A DNA stretch of 64,000 nt from Aspidiotus rigidus (lineage: Eukaryota; Arthropoda; Insecta; Hemiptera; Diaspididae). Each line of letters starts with the position of its first letter. Position 1 is the stretch's first letter. Position numbers and translations under genes: made by a program. The notes under the pieces are model-generated. The model searched no databases and was not told the origin of the DNA. It saw nothing but the letters and a program-made list of their open reading frames with translations. The stretch spans positions 22,557,001 to 22,621,000 of the forward strand of contig JAVHKY010000004.1 of NCBI GenBank assembly GCA_035079385.1, written 5' to 3'. Positions 42,475-53,610 of the stretch are shown in pieces.

Positions 42475-44600
42475 AAAAATGTCTAAAAAACTATCCAAGT
42501 TTATCCCGAAGATCCAAATATGTATGTAGGTATTTCAAATCCTGAGAACAATTATGAGCTGATTAATTTTGAGCGAAAAAATAAAAAGAATTTAAATTGG
42601 GAAAAAGAAAAATGAGAATTTAAAACTTGAGTAGATAGGTACCCACAAAACTATTTTTAAGAGGTAACTTTGCTCGAGGAAGAAATTTTTTGCATTCCAA
42701 TCAGTATTCCTGAAGTTGAATCCGAACACCAGAGTAAAACTTGGAATACTAAAATCGGGAATTTTAACCTTTGTTAGATGCGATCACAGCAATTTTATAA
42801 AAGATGCTAAACTTTTCGGAGAAAAAGAGGGATAGAATTATCCATAGGATATAGAATTGGACTACCGATGAGTACGTGGTTGGAGTAGGTAGCCCAAAGC
42901 TAAGTTAAGAAGAAAGGAACACAAATTTTAGGCCGTAAACAGCCACGAAAAGGAAATGATGAGCAGGTTCTAGGCTCTGTTATACTACTTAGCTCGATTC
43001 ATTGTTAGCTAGGAACTTGCTAGCCTACATATTCTTTCAACTCCTCCGTCACAATTTCGATGACAAAATTCTCACAGTAATCTGGCGCAATTTCTACGAG
43101 ATATTCCGACAGGAACATTACAGATTGGCGGCATTTCATCAGGTTTTCTGTCACATTTTCAATAGCAGAATTCGCACAATATTCTAGCACACAATACGAA
43201 CAGTATTTGTACAGAATGATACCAGAAGTTACATGATTTTAACAGAATTTTAACAAAATTCGCATTCGAGTTCACTTAGTTTGGTGCTCGTGTGTAACTC
43301 ATTGACTACGTGTATATAGTCAATGGTGGAACTTCCTCTAGCTACAACGGTAATCGAAACAATTTGGGAACTTGTTTTATGGTAAATTTTTCAGTTTGTA
43401 TTCCGAAAATCGATTCCAGATGATAATTCATGCAAAATTTCTTCGACGTTGTGTCGTTTTTTTTTTTTTGAATAAGAATCAGTTATTTCTCGAAAGTTTG
43501 TTTTGTACGCTCGAGTTTCATCTCGTACCTACGTTGATTCTCTTTTTATTTATTCACGTTGATAGATTAAATTTCGAAATTGCAAGAAATTTTCCGAGGA
43601 AATTCTTTCTCGGTATCCATGAATATTCCACGTTCTGAATCCAAACGTGAGAACAAAAGACCATACATGCAGACGACGGTAATTGGTCTCGTGAATACAA
43701 TAGTCAGTTTATGGCAATATTCCTCTCTAAAAGGGATCATTACGTGTCATCTAATCATCACTTCAAGAGTAAATAAGATACATACTTCTCGAATTTCCAC
43801 AACAGGGTAAAAGAGGAGTACTGTAGATATTTGATTTACTCACTTGGCAGCAATGATTCACTTTATAAGATCTCCAAAAGAAATCAATACAGCTTGCAGG
43901 TTATAATTACATACGTAGACCGAATCTCCAACATTAATAGAAACAATATTATGAACACAGATACATCACATTATATATTTTTTTTTTTTTTGTACGTTCA
44001 AGAGAAATTTAAAAAATAAATCACCAAAATAAAAATACCACTGATACTAAAAAAATGTAAACCTATTTACACATTAGGAACTGGAGGAACGGAAAAATCA
44101 GTAAATGCTCCATCTTAAAAGTATTCTTTCCAAGTATAAAAACATATTATTAGTTACTGGCAGATTAGTAGTCTTTTAGTTACCATGATTTCTCAATTAC
44201 TATCGTCATCTGACTAGAGTCCGACACAAATACGAATAAAGTTGATCCGCTTGAAAGAAAGACATGAGTAAAAATTAAATAATAACATACATATGTTATT
44301 AGAAAGAGATGTTACTGACGTCGATCAGCGTAAACTCGTTCTAGACGGTTGATATCACAGACGTTAATATCATGATATCAACATTTGAATTACATGAGAT
44401 CGTTCTCCCGAAAAAGTATAAAATTGATGAATGCATCATCAAAAATATCAAAATCAGTTTCTATTTTGAATATTCGATAAATATTTTGTTCTCACCCTCA
44501 ATTTTCGATGAATGAACTATTCCCTCTGAAAAATCAACCAAATTAAAAATATTATCAAGAAAGATGATTCTTGTTAGTAACATTGACCGTCTCGAATGCG
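42475..44600. other. No gene recognised
   Basis: AT-rich DNA with frames up to 88 codons (43372-43638) and no recognised motif. It contains the 3' flank of the F-box gene. Confidence 0.35.
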
Positions 44601-44602
44601 CT

Positions 44603-46866
44603 TTATTCTTCCTTGAATACGATCGTATCGGAAATACGATTGTAAAAAAATGCTCCAAGGCGATCTGTTACGACACATTTTAAAGAAGGACACTCAATAA
44701 ATAAACCTTTCAATATTGAAGTTTCCGATTCGAATGCCCACTCGCTCATTAGAGCGCCCTGAAAATACGAGAATTTCAAACGTAAAAATTTATACTCAAT
44801 TCACGTTTAAAATATAGATCTAGAAATCTTTGTAAATAGCCTTACCGAATCTAACTGAGGTAACGTGACTTCCGTCAATCGTTTGAATTTTTTCAATTGA
44901 GCGAAGCAAAGATCGGAGCGCCAATCATTCGATAGGCTTTGAGAGTAAACTCGTATTTCTTTCAGGAAGGGAGCATTGTTTGACAAGACTCCCAACAATT
45001 CTGGCAAATCCTGATAAAAAATAAATCGTTTAGACAATACGAACAGTTTCACAATAAATTATTGCGATTTCTCTTACACTCTTACCCATTCTTCATTGAA
45101 TGTTGAGAATTCGAGCTGACAAAAGATAAGATTTGAAAGGTAAAGTTGACCCAAAATTTCAGGAATACTGTACAAGACATTATCGATATTCAAGCGCACA
45201 AAGCTTCCAAAAACAAAAGTCAAAGAATCCAAACCTGAAGATAAAGAGTTAAACATGAGTTCTGACTTGATCACCAAAACTCGAACGATTAGAAAGTAAA
45301 TTACCGCGTAATTGACGAAACTGAGATCTACTTTTATCGGCAAGACCGGGATTCTCCGCAAACAAAGGACAACGAGTTTCACTTTCATTATGGAAACCAC
45401 TCAACCGCAACCACGTTAGTTTAGACTAGAAACAAATAAATTTATCAGACAAAAAGTGCGAGAATTTTAAAACTTATAATTGATGAGTACTAACGTGCTT
45501 TGTTAGTATTTCCATCAATATTTTTCCTGTTATTTTGGATCGGGTAAGAGACAATTGATTCAGATTTTGACAACGATCTATAAGCTGCAGAGAAAATTCT
45601 TGTGCGCAGCTTGATAATTCTAACTCTTTTAATTTCGAGTATTTTATTTCCGGGAATAATAATTGGCTCGTGTCAACATCCGTCATACTAAAAAAGACCA
45701 AACGCAAACGATGTAATGATCGTGTAGCTTGTAAGAATGTCTTTAGTTCTTCGTCGTTAGAAATATTTGTATAGCACGTAGAATGGAAATCAAGCGTTGT
45801 CCGGTTTGAATTCGAACGCAAAATTGTAAAGAATAATTCTTTCGATTCTTCTTTGTTATAACGTCCAGTTACATGTAACTTAATTCGCTTTATTTCTGGG
45901 TGTTTCAGGATGAAATGTTTTATGTATCTCATTTTCAAATCTTTTTCGATATGGAAGTCAGCGGATAATTGATAAAATCTGGAATTTATAACAATATAAG
46001 CAGTGTTAAGAGAAGATAAGAATAAATCTAAGTAAAATTTAAAGAAAATAGTCTCACTTTAATTCCGAATTTTCAGACAAAGACGACTTGAACACGTGGG
46101 ACGTACTCAACCAGGATTCGAAGTTTAGCTTAGCTGAAGAAGATGCGAATTCTTCCCCGAAGAGACATTCTGTCAATTGTTTCGATAAGCGATCACCATA
46201 GAATAAGCAAATGTTCGGATATAATTGAAAGAGTCTACGATACGTTTCGTCTTGAGGAATGTCATTATTATCTGAGCCGAATTGAAGTACAAGAGTACTC
46301 AGTCTTCTTCTCACTATTTTACGGTCGATCAAATCATCGATGGCTTTATTCAAGAACAGAGAGTCTATTTTCAGCACTCCTTTAGTCGCTACGTGAAGGT
46401 AGTTTAAACGAGAACAGTGTACGATTATATTCTTCAGGATTTCTGCCGTGAAATGGAAACAATCAAAGAAAATCAAGGTTTCTAAACGGGGACCGCAACG
46501 CTCCCAAACAAATGAGGGTACGAGAGCTAAATCTACCCATCTAAATTGAAATTCCGTGGGAAAACGTTTGTGATTGGAGATGGCATTCACGACCTTTTCT
46601 ACATCTTCTTCGCATCCAATATCACTGGGTCTGAACATGCATTTTTCGTACCTGATGATCTCATAACGGACGCACGCATCGTACCACAATTGGCACGTTA
46701 ATCGCACATTCTTTCGATCTTCGAGAGGTAAAAATTTGAAGATAGTAGGAAGTATCTAAAAGAAAAGAAGATACAATTTACATAGAATAAAATCATACAA
46801 TAACACAAAATGAAGAGCGTTCAGACTTGTACATACTTCGGGTGGAAGACGATTGATCTGGTCCAT
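44603..46866 (-). CDS. F-box/leucine-rich-repeat protein gene, seven exons
   Basis: Exons on the minus strand: 46866-46837, 46755-46058, 45978-45495, 45426-45305, 45234-45086, 45010-44846, 44758-44603; introns have GT/AG ends. The first two exons join to INRLPPE-ILPTIFKFLPLE and NVRLTCQLWYDACV, an F-box, which in other proteins binds Skp1 of SCF ubiquitin ligases. The rest has leucine-rich-repeat-like pieces (LHRLRLVFFS, LKELELSSCAQEF, LNQLSLTRSKITG, LDSLTFVFGSF, LTEVTLPQL), the usual substrate-binding part, and ends FYNRISDTIVFKEE. Exons 1-3 sum to 404 codons in frame and exons 4-7 would add 197 codons (about 600 residues), but exon 4 has one base too many after its AG (the frame wants CTAAAACTAACG). 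So either the acceptor is non-canonical or there is a one-base frameshift. The same exon pattern occurs in the gene at 53611-58546. Its target is unknown. Confidence 0.8.
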
Positions 46867-47256
46867 TGAAAGAAGACCCTTAATTACAATCTAATAAAGA
46901 AAATATTACATAAAAATATTATAAAACGTCACGATTCCAAGCGTAATAATTTATTTTTGAACAATGAACACAATGCGAAGACGCCAATCATCATCCATCA
47001 TGACACCGACGCCAGGTTCCGATTCGATTTCACCCAGAGTTTCACCTGGATTTCACCACGATAATGAGAGAAACACTGCACTGGAATACAACAATAACAA
47101 AAATTTGCCGTGCAAATAAGACTTGGTTATGGGGAAAAGGCAACATTCTTCGAGCACGGCAGGTGAACAATTCAGCCTTTTCCTCGGAACAAATTCGGCA
47201 CGAGGAGTTTGGAAAGTGGGAAGATTTATGGGACTTCGACTACAGCTGACTATGTG
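46867..47256. other. Upstream region of the F-box gene
   Basis: About 390 bp between the F-box start codon and the foldback element. Presumably contains the promoter and 5' untranslated DNA. I see no clear TATA or initiator that I would rely on. Confidence 0.35.
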
Positions 47257-49244
47257 ACGAGTCGGCATTTCACGCCACATTCGGAGGGAAGTTGATTCCG
47301 CGAGTCTTCGAAGTTCTTGCGTTCGCACGCTCGTGTTGCGCGGTATTGCGTCTTGTATTCATACTTTGAACTGCGGGTCAGTACCAAGGGGGTCTGTATG
47401 GACTTTGAATATATTCCAAAATGTTAAACTAAAAAAAAAAAACAAAGTACTGAATATTTTTGGACTTGTACATTTTTTTCTAAAATCGAAATATTTTACT
47501 CAAAAAACGACCGAAGTACCGAAATATGTTTGGACTTCAAAAATTCTTTGAGATATTCTACTTGAAAAAACGACCAAGTCCGAGAATATTTTTGGACTTC
47601 GAATATTTTTCAAGATATTTCACTCAAAAAATATTATTTTTCAAGGTAATTCATTTGGAAAAAGACAAGTATCAGAATATTATTGGACTTATAATATTTT
47701 CCTGGATGATTTACTCAAAAAAACGCCCGAGTCCGAGAATAATACTGGACTTGGAATATTTTTCAAGGTATTTAACTCGAGACAATGACGAAGTAGCCTA
47801 CAAGAATATTTTTCAACTTAAAAATTTTTTGGTATTTTACTTGAAAAAAATAACGAAGTTCGAGAATATTATTGGACTTGAATTATTTTTCAAAGTATTT
47901 TACTAAAAAAAAATGACAACATATAAGAATATTTTTGGACTTGGAAATTTGTTTCGAAAATCGAAATATTTTACTCAAAAAACGACCGAAGTACCAAAAT
48001 ATGTTTGGACTTGAAAAATTCTTTGAGATATTCTACTTGAAAAAACGACCAAGTCCGAGAATATTTTTGGACTTCGAATATTTTTCAAGACATTTCACTC
48101 AAAAAATATTATTTTTCCAGGTAATTCACTTGAAAAAAGACAACGTACCGAAATATTATTGGCTTATAATATTTTCCTGGATGATTTACTCAAAAAAACG
48201 AGTGAGTCCAAGAATAATACTGGACTTGGAATATTTTTCGACGTATTTTACTCAAGAAAACGACAAAGTACAAGAATTTGCGATATTTTCCTGGATAATT
48301 TACTCAAAAAACGACAGAATTTGAGAATAATTTTGTACTTGTAATATTTTTAGAAATATTTTACTCCAAAAAACAACACAGTACAAGAACATTTTTGGAC
48401 TTGGAAAATTGTTTTGATATGTTTTACTTGAAAAAACAGTCAGTTAAATCTCAGAAAATATTGTAAGTCAAAGAGTTTCAAAACTTCATTCTTTTTTGAG
48501 AATTCACGAGAGATATTCCAAGCCCAAAAATATATTCTGGTACTTTCTTGTTGTTGTCATTTTCTCGCGTAAAATATCTTGAAGAATATTCCGAATCTAA
48601 TATTACTTTTGGAGTTTGTCTTTTTTCAAGTAAAATATCCCGGAAAATATTCTCATACTTTGTTGTTTTTTTAAGTCGAATATCTTGAAATACCTAAAAA
48701 AATTTTCCAAGTCCAAAAATATTCTTGTACTTCGTCGTTTTCTCGAGTTAAAAAATACCTCGAAAAATACTCCAAGTCTAGTATTATTTTCGGACTCCGT
48801 CGTTTTTTTGAGTAAATCATCCAGGAGAATATCATAAGTCCAATAATATTCTGGTACTTTGTCTTTTTTTCAAGTGAATTACCTTGAAAAATAATATTTT
48901 TTAAGTGAAATATCTTGAAAAATATTCGAAGTCCAATAATATTCTCGGACTTGGTGGTTTTTTCAAGTAGAATACCTCAAAGAATTATCAAAATCCAAAC
49001 ATAATATTTTGGTACTTTGGTCATTTTTTTGAGTTATTTCGAAGTCCAAAACTATTCTTGTACTTCGTGTTTTTTTCGAGTAAAACATTTTGGAAAATAT
49101 TGAAAGTTTATACACACCCACAGTCCAAAGCATGAATACAAGACGCAATAGCGTGCAACGCGAGCGTGCGAACGCAAGAACTTCGAAGACTCGCGGAATC
49201 AACTTCCCTCCCTGCTCCGAATGTGGCGTGAAATACCGACTCGT
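47257..49244. mobile_element. 2-kb foldback element with satellite arms
   Basis: Ends 47257-47375 and 49120-49244 are inverted copies: CGAGTCGGCATTTCACGCCA returns as TGGCGTGAAATACCGACTCG, and CGAAGTTCTTGCGTTCGCAC returns as GTGCGAACGCAAGAACTTCG. Between them, tandem DNA built from TTGGACTTGGAATATTTTTC and TTTACTCAAAAAACGAC words fills 47405-48440; from about 48450 to 49100 the same words run in reverse (CGTTTTTTTGAGTAAA, GTCCAAAAATATTCTTG). A higher-order period of about 475 bp is visible (CTCAAAAAACGACCGAAGTA at 47499 and 47974). No coding capacity. It lies in the divergent interval between the F-box gene and the LARP7-like gene. Confidence 0.85.
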
Positions 49245-49610
49245 ACGAAAGTGCGGAGATCTTGTGAAATGTAAACAGTAGAACTATAGAACGCAACAAC
49301 GCAACCTTTTTCAAGATTTGAGCCAGCCATCTGCTAGAGCCGATACTAGCGTTATACGTGTCGGCCGTCGGTACTCGGTACTAATTGAAGGCGTGCTTGA
49401 ACGCTTGAGCGCTTGAACCTTACGTTGATAAGATAAGGGACGGACTAGAACTTCTTCGAAAAAAATCTGTTATTTCTATTTAAATTACTTTTAATTCGAA
49501 GGAGTTTCTGACTCCAAATACGATTATTTTTGCTTGGCGTACATTATATGGCTAGAACCTGAATTTTGCATCTTTCCAAACATACATTAACGTATTCTAC
49601 GACAGTAGAA
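49245..49610. other. Upstream region of the LARP7-like gene
   Basis: About 365 bp between the foldback element and the start codon at 49611. The open frame continues 15 codons upstream without another ATG, so 49611 is the first methionine. No firm promoter element seen. Confidence 0.35.
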
Positions 49611-52600
49611 ATGAATGATGAAAACGATACACATCATATTGAGAAGAAAGTCTATCGCGAACGAAAGAGACGGATGAAGCATTTTTATAATAGTATACGA
49701 CAACAAGTAGAATTTTATTTGGGCGATGTAAACCTGTCGAAGGATCGATTTTTCAGTAACCTTCTGCAACAAAGTCCTTGTAAGTATCCGTTTTGATGTG
49801 CTTGGTAATGATTTTGTCTGTGTAAAAATACTTATCTGCTTTAATTTTCTCAACGTCTTCAGATATCGAAATAGAAACTATATTGAAATGTAACAAAATA
49901 AAACAACTTACCGAAGATCCTAAGGATATTGTCAAAGCTTTGGGGAAATCTACTATTCTCTCCGTTACCGAAGATGGAAAGAAAGTATTCAGAACCGTAC
50001 CGGTTGCGTCAGTTGATAACGCAGATGAGTGCACGATTTATGTCGTGAGTGTTTAGAAACCTTCAACGTTGTTGTAGCTCGTACGAAATTTTAATAAAAG
50101 TTGATATTTCTTTTCGCAGGAAGATTTACCTCCGGAAGTGGATCATGATTGGCTGAAGAGTGTGTTCAATAAATACGGTGAAATTGCGTACGTTTCCATA
50201 CCACATTATAAAACTAGTCGTAAACCAAAAGGGTTTGCTTTCATCCAGTTCGAAACACCGGAGAGTGCGGACAATGCCATACGGGTAGGTTTGTTAACGA
50301 ACAGAAGTTTTTTGTTCAGAAGGGCTGTGTAAATTGGTATTTATTGTATTTTCAGGCATTCCAATCTGCGAATTCCTGTCTTTCAAACGCTATGGAACCA
50401 AAAGATCTACTAAGTGTTCAAACATTTGAAGGGGAAAAAGATATCGTCGTAAGAGTTAAAAGCGAAGTTGATATCGATCAGATAAAGTGTGTAACCAACA
50501 ATGAAGAAAGTGATCCTCATATGGAAGACGAGGAACCTACGACCAAAAGACGTAAGAGAAAAAATACCGACGAAAATATTATTAAGACTGAGCCGCAACA
50601 AAGTGATAACGAATTAGCATCGAACGATGTTGGTTCAACGGTTATTCCGAAGAAAAAAATCAAAAAAATGAAGGAAGAGGAAAATGCGACTGAAGAACCA
50701 ATCTCAAAGACTGTTGAATCGAAAAATGAAGGTAATCAGTCGATTATTTTGAAATTCTGGGATAAAGATATGTTATATGGAATGAATTTTTATTTGTTAC
50801 TTGTAGAAAAAGAAGACGAGGAAAATGTGACTGAAGAAGTAAACTCAGAAACTGTTGAATCGAAAACTGAAGGTAATTAGTCGATTATTTTGAGGTACTT
50901 AGAGAAAGATACGCTAAGGTGTAATTAACTTTTTTTTTATAGCTGAAGAGCAACGTTCACATAAACGTAAACGCAAAAAAAACAAGAAGAGCGACCAAGT
51001 ACAGACCTTTGGAATGCAGATTTTGGCCAAGTTTGTATTTATTTCAGTTGAGGGGATTATTTTCAAAATATGCAATAAACTTAATATTTTCGTGCAGCGT
51101 TTAATATAAATTATCAGCTTTTAAGAAAATTTTTCGTGAACTCCTTTATGATTGTTTAAAAATTCAAAATACTTCAACTTGAATCGAAACTCGACAGGTA
51201 GAAAGAACCAAAAACTGGGCATCGTTACTGAATGTATTTTTGAAAACTCAACGTTGATAATCGTGAGTTCTGCACCCCCACCCCATTTGATCCCTGCGGT
51301 TTCAAAATTATATTTTTCGAATAAGCTGACAAGATTTCCAAAAATATAGATATTTACGCCTAATTTAGCGCCTTTTTACTTCCAAAACTAGAACTTGATT
51401 TTTTTAATTGGAAAAACTCGTTTTCTCACAGGAACGATTGGAAGAAATTACGAAATAAATATTTGGAAGAACAACGTAAACGTATGCACGAACTTAAGCA
51501 GCAATTACGAGAGACACGTTTCTTCGAGAAAGCCGAAGAAAGGTCAGAAATGGATGAGGAAGAGGATGCTGGTACGACCATCAAAAAGGAGATCGAGGTA
51601 TCCGAATGTCGAGTGAAATTCACTCCTGGCGTGATTATTAAAGTACATCTCGAACAACCTGTAAAAGATATCAAACACTTCAAGGTACTTTGAACGTGAA
51701 CCACTTACTCAATGTACGCACTTTATTCTAAGAATTACTTGTTCGATTTTATTTTTTTCAGAATGAAGTGAAAAGATACGCGGATGTGCAGTACATCGAC
51801 ATCAACGAAAATAGCAATCTCGCCTATTTCCGCTGTGATACTAATGAGATGGCTAATCAGGTGATTGGATTAAATAAATGGCCTAATATGAAAATTTTAG
51901 AAGGTAAGTTTCTACTTCTCGTGTTTATGTCTGAACATTTTCTTCAGGTGGAAAACAGCTTCTTGAATGGGATGTAAAATAATGTTATTGAGATTTCAAT
52001 TTTTTTGTGCAATTCGTTTCAAAACAGAGACGTGCGGCAAGTTTTGAATGAGGCTACGTTCGAATCTCAGGGAGTTCAGCTTAATGATGCAGTCTTGCAT
52101 CAGGTTAGCAGGCCTCATTTCTGATTTTTACCGATAGAGGAGGATTTCACAAACCTGAAAACAGTTCTAAATTAAGTTCATGTGTTCTTTCGTTTACTCG
52201 TCTCCAAAACTTCAAAGTTCTGATAATTCTGTTTCACTTCAAAAAGAAATAATTATAGTGATTGAAGATTCATTTTTTGTTGAAAAGGTGGTGGGTAATC
52301 CGAAATGAAATTCAATTTAGTGAAAAAGTTCAAGATATTTGTTACCAAAAGAAGAAAAGCTACTTTGTTACCAAACCGATATTTAAGATTGAGAACTCGT
52401 CCAATTGACTTGAACGCCTTGAGAATCTGTTCTTAGACTGTAGTTCTCTATAGAATCACGGACATATTCGTCAATCCTGTTCTTTTACTACGTATAATTT
52501 TTTTCTTTTCAGGTGACGATGAACAAGCCTATTGGGAGAAAATCAAGAATGATCGGAAGCAAAAATTTGAACAGAAGATAAAATGCAAGACTCGTGGAAA

Positions 52601-52664
52601 AAATAAATTAATAAAGAGGATAGAAGCGGCCATGGTGAAAAATCATATTCGATTTTCAGAATAG
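49611..52664 (+). CDS. LARP7: LARP7-like La-related protein (7SK-type RNA-binding), nine exons
   Basis: Exons 49611-49779, 49863-50044, 50120-50284, 50356-50731, 50807-50872, 50943-51030, 51432-51684, 51762-51903, 52513-52664 sum to 1593 bp, 530 codons plus stop, all phases matching. The La motif is RQQVEFYLGDVNLSKDRFF, then YIEIETILKCNKIKQLT and DIVKALGKSTILSV. RRM1 follows: WLKSVFNKYGEIAYVSIPHY, then KGFAFIQFETPESADNAIR. After an acidic/basic linker comes the family hallmark NDWKKLRNKYLEEQRKRM and a C-terminal xRRM-like domain (VKFTPGVIIKVHL, VQYIDINENSNLAYFRCDT), ending DDEQAYWEKIKNDRKQKFEQ and RGKNKLIKRIEAA, as in LARP7. In animals LARP7 binds the 3' end of 7SK RNA and holds P-TEFb inactive; the residues seen support that role here by homology. 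Exon 5 (22 codons) repeats the end of exon 4. Nuclear site inferred. Confidence 0.9.
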
Positions 52665-53265
52665 GAGTATTTAGGTGTTTAAGTTCCTGTTTTATTTAGT
52701 TGTTTACTTTCTTTTTTCTTTTCTTTTGAGATTAAATAATATTGTACAAGGTCGGCATCATTTGGTTTTCTCGTCGAAGTAAAAACAACGTATGTTAATT
52801 TCTTTTCCATTATTAAAGTCATGGACGTTTTATTTATTCGTTCGTTTGTTCTTGTTTCATTTCTCTTCTTCTTTTGATTCTCCAGTCTCCATTGACATAT
52901 AGTATTACTAGGCTATATTGCTCTAAATCGCGGGACGAATAATTATGAAATTGAGTCTTCATAAAAAATAAACTCTTTTTTACTACTTGTCAGCGGGTAT
53001 AATCTGAAAAATTGTGTAATTGGGTTATGGAAGTTTCAATTTTCGAATGTCTCAGGATTATGATACGGCGACATCATACGGGCTTACCCCACGAAAAGAT
53101 ATATCAATGATTCAAAGGAAAAACTACTTCTGCAAATTCCTTCTTTACCATTTTTTCTGCCGCAAACTTCATATTTACAGGCCTATTGGTTCTTATTAAA
53201 GAGTGAAATAATTCCGCGATCATTACCGTCATAAATCAGGCAGAAATACAATTCTATATTTTTCT
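52665..53265. other. 3' flank of the LARP7-like gene
   Basis: Likely 3' untranslated and intergenic DNA. No canonical AATAAA close to the stop; ATTAAA variants occur near 52730 and 52815. Nothing else recognised. Confidence 0.35.
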
Positions 53266-53269
53266 GATC

Positions 53270-53345
53270 CCACGTGTCCCATAAAACAGATTCCCTGCCA
53301 TCCCTCGTTTAACTCCGTTAAAAACAACCCATGTTTTTTTCTAAG
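53270..53345 (-). mobile_element. Partial copy of the GGCAGGGAACCTGTTTTA element
   Basis: CCCACGTGTCCCATAAAACA, GATTCCCTGCCATCCCTCGT and TTAACTCCGTTAAA are the reverse of the left end of the copy at 24540. Only the end survives. It lies 3' of both neighbouring genes. Confidence 0.65.
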
Positions 53346-53610
53346 TCCCACGTTTTGCGGGGCGGAGCCCGGCGCTTGTCATTTTTTTCAATTTATCATT
53401 AATAACCTGTGATCGATTTTTTACGTTTGCAACAAGCTAATTCTAACCGTTGGCATAGGTAGGCCTAGATATAATTAATCTCTTTCAAAAATATAAACTG
53501 TTCATCGCTAAAAAAAAAATTTTAAATAAGTAGGTAAAATTGAATTGCTATACAATTGAATGATTGAAAGTAATAAAAATGTTAAATACTTAGAATACAT
53601 ATTTTCAAAA

